From Candidatus Hodarchaeum mangrovi (GTDB lineage: Archaea; Asgardarchaeota; Heimdallarchaeia; Hodarchaeales; Hodarchaeaceae), in the NCBI GenBank assembly GCA_016839515.1, contig JAEOUE010000163.1:1-47684 (forward strand): a stretch of 47,684 nt of DNA. The letters run 5' to 3'. Shown here piece by piece: positions 1-8,202 of this stretch. Numbering within the stretch: position 1 is the first letter of the stretch; the number at the start of each line of letters is the position of its first letter. Position numbers and translations under genes: made by a program. Under the pieces are notes generated by a model. It saw only the letters and a program-made list of their open reading frames with translations. It was not told the DNA's origin and made no database searches.

Positions 1-1405
1 AAGAATCATTAGGGAGATAACTAAATCGCTTCTGAGTCATCAATAAAGTTTTTCCTTGCTTTTTTGCTTCAATAACTGGATATCCAAGCTGATAAACCCA
101 AGTTTTCATCATATCTCCAATAGGTTCCTTGGTAGCTTCCTCAATACCTTCCCAATATGCAGTACTTTCTGCACACTCAAAACTATATTTCTCTAAGAAA
201 TAATTAATTCCTTTTTTAAATTTTTCTTCACCTAAATATCCATTTATCATTTGAAGAATTGCTCCACCTTTAGAATAAATGATGGGGGCTGTAGCAGCTG
301 TTATTTTTGTTTTTTCACCTTTTCCTGGCAATTCAATAGGGAAAGTTTCAATTAATGAATCGCGCTCAAAAGCACTATCAACCTCACCTGCTAGAAATTC
401 TTCCCAAATTTCCCATTCTGGATAATAATGATCCGTGATAGCATAACCAAATAATGTGGCAAAAGATTCATTGAGCCAGATATATTTCCAATCAGCGGGA
501 CTTACAAGATTTCCAAACCACTGATGAGCTACTTCATGTGCAATTACTTCAGCTATTCGTTCTAATCCAGCTTTGGAAGTAATTCCAGGATAAACTAAGA
601 GGAGATTTTCTCTATAGGTTATAGCAGCATAATTCTCCATTGCACCAAAAGCAAAATCGCTGATAGCAATTTGATCCAATTTATCAATAGGATACTCTAT
701 TCCTGTGTATTTTTCTCCAAATTCAATACTTTTTTGTCCAAAATCGAGTGCAAAAGAAGCATATTGGGTTTTTCCTGGGGTTGTTGCAATCCGATAATGT
801 ATTCTATCAGAAAAAGATTCGATATACTCGAATTTCCCAACCCCGAAAAATAATAAATAAGTGGACATTTTTGGAGTAGTCTTGAATTTAATTAATTTCT
901 TTCCTTCCTTAAAATCCTCTTCTGATTCTATTTTGGTGTTTGATATCCCTGATAGTCCATTCTCAATGATAAATTCAATATCAAAAGTTGCCTTCTTTGA
1001 TGGATGGTCAAAACAAGGGAATGCCTGTCTTGCATGTTCTTCTTCAAACTGTGTCACAGCAACATATTTTTCCACCCCATCTTCTTCATATTTACTTCGA
1101 TAAAAGCCTACTAATTGATCATTTATTAAGCCAGTATATTCAATTTGTACATTAATATCGGTTAACGCTTCTGGGAAATTAATTATAAGTTCCTGTTTGT
1201 TTGGATCTATTTGAAATGGGCAATCAACTAATTTTCCTTGATAGTTCACTTTGCATTTCCATATTGCTAATTCAAAAGAGTTTAAAACAACAGCTATTGT
1301 TGGATCATTGGATGTTATAGTAATCTCTATTCTTCCATCAAATCTAAAAGTTTCTAAATTTGGCTCTAAACGCACTTTATAATGCTGGGGTATTAAATTC
1401 GTCAT
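1..1405 (-). CDS. M1-family metallo-aminopeptidase, truncated at its C-terminus by the window edge
   Basis: This is a zinc aminopeptidase of the M1 (gluzincin) family, which removes N-terminal residues from peptides, probably in the cytoplasm. I translated it from an ATG at 1405. It stays open for 468 codons to position 1, so the helical C-terminal domain lies outside the window. The exopeptidase motif GAMEN is at residues 254-258. The zinc site HEVAH is at 290-294 with E291 catalytic, and the third ligand is E313 in WLNESFA. The N-terminal 200 residues match the usual beta-sandwich domain, with the early motif P.HY.V.L.P. There is no signal peptide. The reading frame, motif order and spacing are those of a functional enzyme. 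The substrate cannot be told from sequence. Confidence 0.95.
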   Translation of the reverse strand, partial: MTNLIPQHYKVRLEPNLETFRFDGRIEITITSNDPTIAVVLNSFELAIWKCKVNYQGKLVDCPFQIDPNKQELIINFPEALTDINVQIEYTGLINDQLVGFYRSKYEEDGVEKYVAVTQFEEEHARQAFPCFDHPSKKATFDIEFIIENGLSGISNTKIESEEDFKEGKKLIKFKTTPKMSTYLLFFGVGKFEYIESFSDRIHYRIATTPGKTQYASFALDFGQKSIEFGEKYTGIEYPIDKLDQIAISDFAFGAMENYAAITYRENLLLVYPGITSKAGLERIAEVIAHEVAHQWFGNLVSPADWKYIWLNESFATLFGYAITDHYYPEWEIWEEFLAGEVDSAFERDSLIETFPIELPGKGEKTKITAATAPIIYSKGGAILQMINGYLGEEKFKKGINYFLEKYSFECAESTAYWEGIEEATKEPIGDMMKTWVYQLGYPVIEAKKQGKTLLMTQKRFSYLPNDS

Positions 1406-1670
1406 TATAAATCACCATATATGATAAACGAATAAAAACTCAGTATATCAAACCTCTCAAAGTGATTTTTAAATCAATCTATCTTGCCACATAATGTGAA
1501 TGGCAGCTAAACAATCTTTATGTATTTTCATGATTAAATATTTAATTTCAAAATCATTAAATTTCCATTTAGATCGTGTTTAATAGGAAGAAAAGCACAT
1601 AATCCTTATTTAGGACAAACGGATATCTGATCAGCATTAGAATTACCCTCTCATAAGAAAAAAGAAGGAT

Positions 1671-2681
1671 TTATTTCCTCTTTGTTTTAATCATATTTTG
1701 ACTCCTCATCCAGTTTATTGTTCTTTCAACTCCTTCTTCAAAAGTGACCTTTGGGTGGAAACCAATATCTCTTTTTGCTTTTAAATTTAAATAATTTCGA
1801 TTTGTTTGCAATTTATAGAGACCATTAGGAACATATGGATATCCAAATCCTTTCTTTCGATAAAATTTCACTATTAGTGGCCAGAAAGGCTTTATAAATA
1901 TTAATGGAAAATACGGTATAAAAATTGGACGCCTACGACCAATTTTGTCTGCTATTGTACAAAAAATTTGTCGATAGCTTTGGGGATTATCAGAAACCAA
2001 ATGATATATTTGTCCCTTAGTTATCTTTGGATTTTGAATTATCCGGATAAGTCCTCTAACCACATCATCGACATAAGTAAATTGAACATTATTCATAGCT
2101 TTTGTGGGAATAAATTTATTGAGAATGGTCCGATCTATTGAATCAATTATTTCTTTAAATACATAATTTTCTCCTGGACCAAAAACTCCACTGGGCCTTA
2201 CTATCGTAACTGGAAAATTGTTTTCATGATACATTTGAAGAAGGATTTTTTCTGCTTCCATTTTGCTTTTGCCATATACCTCATCAGGATGGTATTCAGA
2301 TTCCTCTGTTCCATCAATGACAACTCCTAGGGCTTCTGTACTTGAACAATATATAAAGTGGTTAGTATTTAACGAGAGACACGTCTCAGCAAGTTTCTTT
2401 GTTGCCTCAACATTCTCCTTGAATAAAGATTCCTCTGATGCTAAAAAGTTAAAATTTGCTGCTAGATGAACTACAACATCCTTGTCTTGAACAGCACGTT
2501 TAAAGGTAGTATAATCATTTAAATCAAAATTTTCTAGTTTAACTCCCAATTCCTCCAGTTTAGTGATGTAAGAAGTCTTTCTAACTGCCCCAAAAATGTT
2601 GTAATCAGGTTTTTCAGTAACTAAATGATGAATTAGGGTGGTACCAATAAATCCACTAGCTCCAGTAATGAGGATTTTCAT
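1671..2681 (-). CDS. NAD-dependent epimerase/dehydratase (extended SDR)
   Basis: This is an extended short-chain dehydrogenase/reductase of about 336 residues. The N-terminal Rossmann motif is G.SGFIG, directly after the start MKILITG. A conserved SSTEALG serine strand follows at the middle, then the catalytic Y...K pair in VYGKSK, and a VRPSGVFGPG segment. These are typical of NAD(P)-dependent sugar-nucleotide epimerases, dihydroflavonol reductases and 3-beta-hydroxysteroid-type enzymes. The ATG at 2681 fits the Rossmann start better than the TTG three codons upstream at 2690. It is transcribed towards the aminopeptidase gene and is divergent from the kinase-like gene at 2828. The substrate is unknown; nucleotide-sugar or isoprenoid/lipid intermediates are both possible. 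Confidence 0.9.
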   Translation of the reverse strand: MKILITGASGFIGTTLIHHLVTEKPDYNIFGAVRKTSYITKLEELGVKLENFDLNDYTTFKRAVQDKDVVVHLAANFNFLASEESLFKENVEATKKLAETCLSLNTNHFIYCSSTEALGVVIDGTEESEYHPDEVYGKSKMEAEKILLQMYHENNFPVTIVRPSGVFGPGENYVFKEIIDSIDRTILNKFIPTKAMNNVQFTYVDDVVRGLIRIIQNPKITKGQIYHLVSDNPQSYRQIFCTIADKIGRRRPIFIPYFPLIFIKPFWPLIVKFYRKKGFGYPYVPNGLYKLQTNRNYLNLKAKRDIGFHPKVTFEEGVERTINWMRSQNMIKTKRK

Positions 2682-2827
2682 TTGAATCAAACTTCGATCA
2701 GATAAATAGAAGTACGTAAAATTTTCCTACATATTTCAAAATATTAAGGTTTTAAGACATACCATTTTTATAGATAAAAATGATCTGTATTTTTAAAATA
2801 TTTCATGAAATCTAATATTTCTATAAT

Positions 2828-4012
2828 TTGAGAACAAAGGATTCATCTGAATTGAAAAAGATTGGTTTTATAGTTAATCCTATTGCTGGAATTGGAGGTA
2901 GAGTGGGATTAAAGGGAACTGATTCAATAGAAATCCAAAATGAAGCTCTAAAAAGAGGTGCTATTCCAATAGCTGCAGATCGAACACGTCGATTTCTTAG
3001 TCATTTTTCCAAATTCCCTGAAGTGAAAAATGTTGAATTTTTTATTCCTAAAGGAAAAATGGGAGAAGAAATTTTCCATTCATTTCAACAAACCAAATTT
3101 GTAATAAAATATTTCGTTTTGGATGAGATAATTATCCCTGATTTAACTACTTCAAGAGAAACGATACTATGTGTAAAAAAACTCGTCTCTCTGAATGTCG
3201 ATCTCATAATTTTTGTAGGAGGAGATGGTACTGCACGTGACCTACATCAAGCTTTAAAATCACAAACTCCAATTCTTGGTATCCCTTCGGGAGTAAAAAT
3301 GCATTCAGGAGTTTTTGCTCAAAGTCCGGAAAAAGGAGCTGAAATTTTACGTAAATTCGTTATGGATGAAGTATACTTTATGGAATCAGAAATAATAGAT
3401 TTAAATGAAGAAAAATTTCGCAAGGACTCTATTCAAACAGAATTATATGGATTAGGAATTATTCCCTATGTACCAACTCTTATGCAATCCACAAAATTAA
3501 TGACAAAGATAGAAGATACTGAGCTTGAAAATATTGAGGGAATAGTTAAAACATTGAAAAATTTAATAAAACAAGATGTTATTTATATTTTAGGGGCGGG
3601 ATCAACTATAAAACAAGTATCAAAAGCATTTGGATCTCATATCTCTACTAATAAAACAGTTTTAGGAATTGATGCTGTAATAAATGGAACCTTCCTTGGA
3701 AAAGATCTTTCAGAATATGGGTTACTTGAAATACTTAATAAAAATAAAGAGAGGGAAGTTATAATCTTATTAACACCAATTGGAGGACAGGGTTTCATCT
3801 TAGGAAGAGGAAATCAACAAATTAGTCCTAATGTCTTACAAATTGTTGGAATAAATAACATTCTAATAATAGCATCAAAAAATAAATTAAACAAGATCGA
3901 AAGAAAGACTTTGCATGTTGATACAGGGGACTTACAGCTCGATGAAGCATTAATTGGGTATGTTAAAGTCCTAGTAGACTTTGAAGAATATATGATGGTA
4001 AAAATTAGCTAA
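2828..4012 (+). CDS. ATP-NAD kinase-like protein (COG3199/AcoX-type)
   Basis: This 394-residue protein opens with K.GFIVNPIAG at about residue 11 and carries the phosphate-binding GGDGTARD motif at 131-138. It also has an IPSGVKMHSG segment and a later GAGST motif (about 256-260). This is the layout of the COG3199 branch of the NAD kinase/diacylglycerol kinase superfamily, which includes AcoX-like proteins annotated as predicted polyphosphate/ATP-NAD kinases. A kinase role is inferred from the family. The start is a TTG, because an in-frame stop lies only five codons upstream and no ATG falls between. An AT-rich TTTAAAATA element sits about 30 bases upstream, which would give a very short leader. 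It is convergent with the PP-loop gene, with an 18-base gap. Confidence 0.85.
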   Translation: MRTKDSSELKKIGFIVNPIAGIGGRVGLKGTDSIEIQNEALKRGAIPIAADRTRRFLSHFSKFPEVKNVEFFIPKGKMGEEIFHSFQQTKFVIKYFVLDEIIIPDLTTSRETILCVKKLVSLNVDLIIFVGGDGTARDLHQALKSQTPILGIPSGVKMHSGVFAQSPEKGAEILRKFVMDEVYFMESEIIDLNEEKFRKDSIQTELYGLGIIPYVPTLMQSTKLMTKIEDTELENIEGIVKTLKNLIKQDVIYILGAGSTIKQVSKAFGSHISTNKTVLGIDAVINGTFLGKDLSEYGLLEILNKNKEREVIILLTPIGGQGFILGRGNQQISPNVLQIVGINNILIIASKNKLNKIERKTLHVDTGDLQLDEALIGYVKVLVDFEEYMMVKIS

Positions 4013-4030
4013 TTTATTCAGAAAAAGAGA

Positions 4031-4717
4031 TTAGACCCTAATCGATTCGAGAATTTGATTTGCTTCTCCAGGTAAACTAAATTCTAATAATTGAGATAAT
4101 TCTTCCTTCATACTATTGTTTAAATTTAATACTATTCTTTCAAAGATAGTGTCCACAGTTTTTTTATTACCTTGAGTTTCAGGAAACCTAGGATTCACAC
4201 TACAACACCCTCCTGGAAGAATTGAAGCGTGATAATATCCATACTTCTTTGATAATTCCACAACTTCTTTTTTATTATATCCAATCAATGGTCTAACCAC
4301 AGGGATATCAATCTCAGCATTAACTAAAGGGAGATTACTAAGAGTTTGACTAGCCTGTTCTCCCAAGATCTCACCTGTGACTATAATATCAGCAGAAACT
4401 TTTTTAGCATAATATTCAGCTTTTCTAAACATTTGGATCCTACAGAAAAGACAAGTTTGCCTTATTTCTTTGTCATGAAGCTGATTAAGTATAATTTCTT
4501 GGGATTTACCGTGTGGTATTATGATTAGACTAATATTTTCGTCTAGATTATTTAAAGCAATTTTATTTGAGATTTCAATAACTTTTTCAAGAGTACCAAG
4601 AGAATGAAAGGGGTAATTGTGATAATGTAACAAATATGGTTGGAAACCAAGATTTATCGCTATCTGAACAGCAACAGGACTATCGATCCCACCAGATAAT
4701 AAACAAACAGCTTTCAT
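4031..4717 (-). CDS. ThiI-type PP-loop (AANH) protein lacking a THUMP domain
   Basis: This 228-residue protein has the ATP-pyrophosphatase P-loop LLSGGIDSPVA at residues 6-16. It also has CLFCR near residue 90, the TGE.LG.QASQTL.NL signature, PV.RPLIG, and a C-terminal cysteine pair in GGCCSV. These are hallmarks of the catalytic domain of tRNA 4-thiouridine synthetase ThiI, which adenylates U8 of tRNA before sulfur transfer. Full ThiI has N-terminal ferredoxin-like and THUMP RNA-binding domains; here the protein begins directly at the PP-loop. It is therefore a stand-alone catalytic subunit or a relative with a different target. The ATG at 4717 is a clean start. A tRNA-sulfurating role is family inference. 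Confidence 0.85.
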   Translation of the reverse strand: MKAVCLLSGGIDSPVAVQIAINLGFQPYLLHYHNYPFHSLGTLEKVIEISNKIALNNLDENISLIIIPHGKSQEIILNQLHDKEIRQTCLFCRIQMFRKAEYYAKKVSADIIVTGEILGEQASQTLSNLPLVNAEIDIPVVRPLIGYNKKEVVELSKKYGYYHASILPGGCCSVNPRFPETQGNKKTVDTIFERIVLNLNNSMKEELSQLLEFSLPGEANQILESIRV

Positions 4718-4926
4718 GACGCATTTTTCCCCTTACTGACTAATATGCCTTCATTTTTTTATTTTAGAGTCAAATTATAGTTTTTCGTTTCTGATTTTAG
4801 AAGCTACTTCTTTTCAAACCTAAGAAAATTTCCCTTAAAATTAACTTAGATTAACGTTATTTGAAAGAGTATGATTCTTAAGATAATTTACAATCTCGAA
4901 TTAAAAATTGAATATGGGTTTATTGA

Positions 4927-5232
4927 ATGGGTGCTCTAAGCTTTTCTATCAGTCCTTGTACATCTAACCCTAGGCGATGGTATGTATATTTCTCAATTAA
5001 AAGTCCTTTTAACATGGAACAAGTGAAAAAGTCTATGAGTGGGAAAAATTTTACGATCTTAGCAGATACACCTAGTGTAGTAGTATTTCGTTCCTCACTC
5101 CATCGTTTAACATGGCATCGACAAGGTATGATTCAGATTGATATTTATGCATCAAATGGAACCAAAAAAGATAATATCGAACAGCTTATTAACCACATTT
5201 TGGAAGATAATTCGATTGAAATATTTGGGTGA
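4927..5232 (+). CDS. Small protein of unknown function, coupled to a GcvH-like gene
   Basis: I do not recognise this 101-residue protein. The start MGALSFSISPCTSNPRR is followed by a beta-rich core with WYVYFSIKSPF and later VVVFRSSLHRLTWHRQGMIQIDIY, then a C-terminal helix ending in NSIEIFG. There is no signal peptide, membrane segment or cysteine cluster. The ATG at 4927 is preceded by AT-rich sequence without a clear Shine-Dalgarno site. Its stop codon overlaps the GTG start of the next gene by four bases (GTGA), which indicates translational coupling. The product therefore probably works with, or on, the GcvH-like lipoyl protein encoded next. This reading comes from context only. Confidence 0.7.
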   Translation: MGALSFSISPCTSNPRRWYVYFSIKSPFNMEQVKKSMSGKNFTILADTPSVVVFRSSLHRLTWHRQGMIQIDIYASNGTKKDNIEQLINHILEDNSIEIFG

Positions 5233-5714
5233 TTTTTTTGGATGATGCCCGTTTAGAAATATCTACTAAAAAGTTTACTTATTATTTCCCTTTAGATAGA
5301 TACTATTACTCTAATGATCCAGGCCATATTTGGTTTAAGAAAATAGATACTTTAATTGAAATTGGATTTGATGATTTCGGGCAAAAGCAAGCAGGGCATC
5401 TTCATCATATTCGAACACGGCGGATAGATGACGAATATCAACAAGGACGAGCTTTTGGAACTGTTGAGAGTGATAAATGGATGGGGCAACTTCGATTACC
5501 CCTTTCAGGCATTCTAAAGGAAGTAAATGAAAAAGTTATTAAAAATCCATCCTTGGTGAATACAGATTGTTATTCTAATTGGATTGTTCGGATCGAACCA
5601 ACGAATTTCAAAGAGGAAATCAAATCTCCAGATATTATTAAACAAGGAGAATGTGATAAGTTAAGGGATTATATAACCTCTGATTTGCAGAAATATGATG
5701 AGCCCCCTATCTAA
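5229..5714 (+). CDS. Divergent GcvH-like (lipoyl-domain) protein
   Basis: This 161-residue protein aligns along its length with glycine cleavage H protein. GFDDFGQKQ matches GVTDYAQ. FGTVESDKW aligns with FGSIESVKA, so K83 sits where the lipoyl lysine belongs. PLSGILKEVNEKVIKNPSLVN matches the conserved PV.GEVVE.NE......LVN stretch, and CYSNWIVRIEP replaces PYG.GWLIKI. It is much more divergent than the canonical gcvH at 17995-18381 and carries an N-terminal extension of about 20 residues plus a charged C-terminal tail. It starts with GTG, overlapping the upstream small gene by four bases. It could carry lipoyl groups for another lipoate-dependent system, or act in lipoyl relay. The fold assignment is good; the role is unknown. 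Confidence 0.8.
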   Translation: MIFLDDARLEISTKKFTYYFPLDRYYYSNDPGHIWFKKIDTLIEIGFDDFGQKQAGHLHHIRTRRIDDEYQQGRAFGTVESDKWMGQLRLPLSGILKEVNEKVIKNPSLVNTDCYSNWIVRIEPTNFKEEIKSPDIIKQGECDKLRDYITSDLQKYDEPPI

Positions 5715-5724
5715 CAGTTAATGG

Positions 5725-5734
5725 TTTATATAAT
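5725..5734 (+). promoter_or_regulatory. Candidate TATA box upstream of the 41-residue membrane peptide
   Basis: The AT element TTTATATAAT is followed about 23 bases later by a second one, TTTAAATAG near 5758. They are the only obvious archaeal promoter-like elements between the GcvH-like stop and the small membrane peptide. Which of the two is used cannot be decided from sequence alone. Confidence 0.3.
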
Positions 5735-5851
5735 ATGGGATGTCTTTCTAGTTAGGTTTAAATAGTGGAATTTTGATTAAACAAAAATGATTGATGAATA
5801 AAGAAGATATTCTGAACAATAAAAAAAAGAAAAGTAAGGGGATTATTCAAT

Positions 5852-5977
5852 TTGGATATTTGGTCACTCATAACAACATTAATAATAATTGGTGTCATTA
5901 GTCTTCTGGGGATTTTTCTTATTGTTGGGATAATAATTCTTGCATATCTAGCATTGACAGGTAACCGTTGGGATTAG
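5852..5977 (+). CDS. 41-residue single-pass membrane peptide
   Basis: This short open frame has a TTG start preceded at suitable spacing by an AAGGGGAT Shine-Dalgarno-like stretch (5836-5843). It encodes a peptide beginning MDIWSL. A continuous hydrophobic segment of about 30 residues follows, rich in Ile, Leu, Gly and Val, and the peptide ends LTGNRWD. Such a composition is unlikely by chance in non-coding DNA, and the frame has an in-frame stop 13 codons upstream of the TTG. It would be a minimal one-helix membrane protein with a short polar C-terminus. It lies between the GcvH-like gene and the convergent PTPS gene, with its stop only nine bases from the PTPS stop. Function unknown. Confidence 0.5.
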   Translation: MDIWSLITTLIIIGVISLLGIFLIVGIIILAYLALTGNRWD

Positions 5978-5986
5978 ACTCCCATA

Positions 5987-6502
5987 CTATTTTTGAAAGA
6001 TTTTATCTGAAAATAACGCTTTATTACCATAATTTTCTTCGATAATAATTTTGAGCCATTTAAAAGTATTAGGATACATTTCATTGATTGCTTTAGAGAT
6101 TTCTAGATGAAGATATTTAGCTAGATTTTCGGAAGTGATTGCAGAAAATCCTTCTAATATTATAACATCTTTCTTTGGAAAGGAATATCTTTTTTCACCA
6201 GTTGTCACAATCCAATTAGAAATATTTAATGCAGATTCAATTAAGACTTCAGAATTAGAGCCAGCAAGTAAAATTTTTTGATCAAGAACTTTTACTTTTG
6301 ATCTTATCAGTAGATTTATTTCTGAAAAATTTACAGCAGGGACATTTTTCTTGTATTCAAGACGGACCTCCACTATATAGTTATGACCATGTAATCGTTC
6401 ACATTTTCCAAATCCTAATAAAAAATGGCTTGCACAAAAAGAATTTTGGGGGTGGGAAAAGACTAATTGAAGTGATGACATATATTTCAGCAATTTATTC
6501 AT
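5987..6502 (-). CDS. 6-pyruvoyltetrahydropterin synthase/QueD family protein
   Basis: This 171-residue member of the PTPS/QueD family has zinc ligands in ASH (H26) and HGH (H38, H40) and the nucleophilic cysteine in CERLHGHNY (C34). A C-terminal acidic motif, IIEENYG, corresponds to the conserved substrate-binding glutamate. The spacing C-x3-HGH is that of QueD and PTPS-I rather than of PTPS-III. This makes 6-carboxytetrahydropterin synthase, the preQ0 branch that leads to archaeosine in tRNA, the best guess. A role in pterin cofactor synthesis remains possible. The protein is slightly longer than bacterial QueD. It starts at the ATG at 6502 and is convergent with the small membrane peptide gene. 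Confidence 0.85.
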   Translation of the reverse strand: MNKLLKYMSSLQLVFSHPQNSFCASHFLLGFGKCERLHGHNYIVEVRLEYKKNVPAVNFSEINLLIRSKVKVLDQKILLAGSNSEVLIESALNISNWIVTTGEKRYSFPKKDVIILEGFSAITSENLAKYLHLEISKAINEMYPNTFKWLKIIIEENYGNKALFSDKIFQK

Positions 6503-6671
6503 CTAATTTCAGTAATAAATTATTTTTCTATTATCAATTGGGTTAACTTGTGGAATACTCTATCTCCCATAATATGTTAATATCATGTTTTCTTTAATTT
6601 TTATTTGAGACTTATTCATTCATATACTGCTTGGAGATAAGAAGCTGGCTACAGAAGTAATTGCTAGTAAA

Positions 6672-7169
6672 TTGATCTTGATCGGTGATGGAAAGGTTGG
6701 TAAGACTTCATTATGCTCAAACCTTCGAACAAAAAGAATTCCAGGTACTTATGAACTAACAGTTGGCTTAAATATTGAAGTTCATGAAACCCTGTTCAAT
6801 AACAGATCTATAAAACTTGTATTATGGGATTTAGCTGGTCAAGAACGATTTGGTTGTATAAGGGGTGATTTCTATTATGGGGCTTGTGTAGCAATCATTG
6901 TTTTCGACCTTCAGAATCGTGGTTCCTTTTTTGATATTAAACATTGGGTTAGAGAACTTCGATTATATGCTAAGAATACACCTATAATTCTTGTTGGTAA
7001 CAAAAACGATGTGTTTAAACGAGAAGTTACAAGAGAAGAAGGAGAACTTCTTGCTAGAGAATTAAACGCTCCTTATTTTGAAACAAGCGCTCTAAAGGGT
7101 AACAACGTGGAAGAATTATTTAAAACAGCTGCAAAGATTGCTTTACAAGGAACCGCTGTAGCATATTAA
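6672..7169 (+). CDS. Ras/Rab-like small GTPase (eukaryote-type)
   Basis: This is a complete small GTPase core of 165 residues. From the TTG at 6672, G1 is GDGKVGKT (5-12), a G2 threonine lies near residue 30 (TVGLNI), G3 is DLAGQE (53-58, Q57 equivalent to Ras Q61), G4 is NKND (110-113) and G5 is ETSAL (137-141). The WDLAGQERF context is Rab/Ras-like. The start is uncertain. The frame stays open back to 6609 and encodes a natural-looking preceding ...IASKL, but contains no ATG or GTG. A GGAGAT motif at 6633-6638 lies 8 bases before a CTG at 6645. There is no C-terminal cysteine, so prenylation is not expected. Such GTPases are plentiful in Asgard archaea; the cellular role is unknown. Confidence 0.93.
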   Translation: MILIGDGKVGKTSLCSNLRTKRIPGTYELTVGLNIEVHETLFNNRSIKLVLWDLAGQERFGCIRGDFYYGACVAIIVFDLQNRGSFFDIKHWVRELRLYAKNTPIILVGNKNDVFKREVTREEGELLARELNAPYFETSALKGNNVEELFKTAAKIALQGTAVAY

Positions 7170-7424
7170 AATAAAATACAGCACTATATTAGAAACAAAC
7201 CTATTCAATCTGGATTGGAAAATTACTTCATAAACTCATCTTTTTTAATTTTTTCAAAGGAGAAACAATGAATTGATCCATCTTATTACTTCTCGAAACT
7301 TACTAAAGTAGTTACATATTTCCGGAATATCGATGTGTTTTTCAGCATATATACTTTTACAACCACAAAAAGCTTTGTATTGTTACATTGATTCCCCCTT
7401 AGTAAAATACAGGTGACACACTTA

Positions 7425-8051
7425 ATGAAACAATTATATAAGAGGATTTTCATTTTATTCATAATTTTAGGAATGATAAACTTAGCTAATTCAGTTACAA
7501 ATGGTCAAAAAATATCGATTGATGCATCTCCTCTTATAGTTTATCAAGTTGCTGACCCTATTACTGTTTATCAGACTGAACAATTCAACTTAAGTATTTC
7601 CGTCACTAATATTTATTTTGAAGATTTTTACAATGTATCTCTTAAAATTATAGTACCATCTCAAATTGAATTTTTAAATAGTTCAAAAACTGGAACCGAA
7701 TTTAACAATGAAACCGATGAAATCCTCTATCATATTGGTAATTTATCTGTTAGTTATAATTTTCAACTTACTATTATTTATAATGTCACTTCAGATAATA
7801 TTGAAACACTTGTCCTACCAGAGGTTGAAGTAACATTTTACTTTGAAAATGGCATCTCTGGAAGCATTAAATCATCAAGCAATATAGAAATCTCTTTTAG
7901 AGGAAAGAAAATCACAACAACAACCACTAGTTTACGACCCATTCCAACAGGAACAATTGATCCTCCTCCATTCATAGAATTACTAATATTTATCATTCCA
8001 TTAGCAGCATTTACCTTTGTTGTTTTTGCTCTCAGAAAGTTGAAGCTCTAG
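7425..8051 (+). CDS. Secreted, C-terminally anchored protein of unknown function
   Basis: The protein has an N-terminal signal sequence (basic MKQLYKR, then a hydrophobic stretch). An ectodomain of about 150 residues contains many N-x-S/T sequons and beta-strand-like alternation. A Thr-rich and Pro-rich linker (KKITTTTTS, then PIPTGTIDPPP) leads to one membrane helix near the end, closed by a short basic tail, LRKLKL. This is a type I-like topology with the ectodomain outside the cell, resembling DUF11-like or immunoglobulin-like surface domains. The ATG at 7425 is preferred over the in-frame GTG at 7413, because AGGTGA at 7411-7416 makes a good ribosome binding site for it. It stands alone, upstream of gcvPA. 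Confidence 0.75.
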   Translation: MKQLYKRIFILFIILGMINLANSVTNGQKISIDASPLIVYQVADPITVYQTEQFNLSISVTNIYFEDFYNVSLKIIVPSQIEFLNSSKTGTEFNNETDEILYHIGNLSVSYNFQLTIIYNVTSDNIETLVLPEVEVTFYFENGISGSIKSSSNIEISFRGKKITTTTTSLRPIPTGTIDPPPFIELLIFIIPLAAFTFVVFALRKLKL

Positions 8052-8202
8052 AAGAATAATAAATTTTTCAAATTGCTAAAAAACTTCTATTTTTCCATCT
8101 CCACAGTCTCTAAGTTCCTATTATTTAATCCGAACAGTTTTAAAAATAACTAGCTTCACTGGGATTTGTATCTTCTTGTATAAATTCATGGTGAAATTGT
8201 CT

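Noticed and set aside
671-1103. Two frames on the plus strand within the first kilobase
   Set aside because: They are antisense to the M1 aminopeptidase, whose frame is long and carries all catalytic motifs.
5790-5815. C/D box-like pair TTGATGA and CTGA
   Set aside because: Spacing is too short and no D'/C' pair is seen, so a guide RNA cannot be supported.
5794-5901. ATG frame beginning MNKEDILNNKKKK overlapping the small membrane peptide
   Set aside because: Low-complexity Lys and Asn composition. The TTG frame in another register encodes a far more protein-like membrane helix with a better ribosome binding site.
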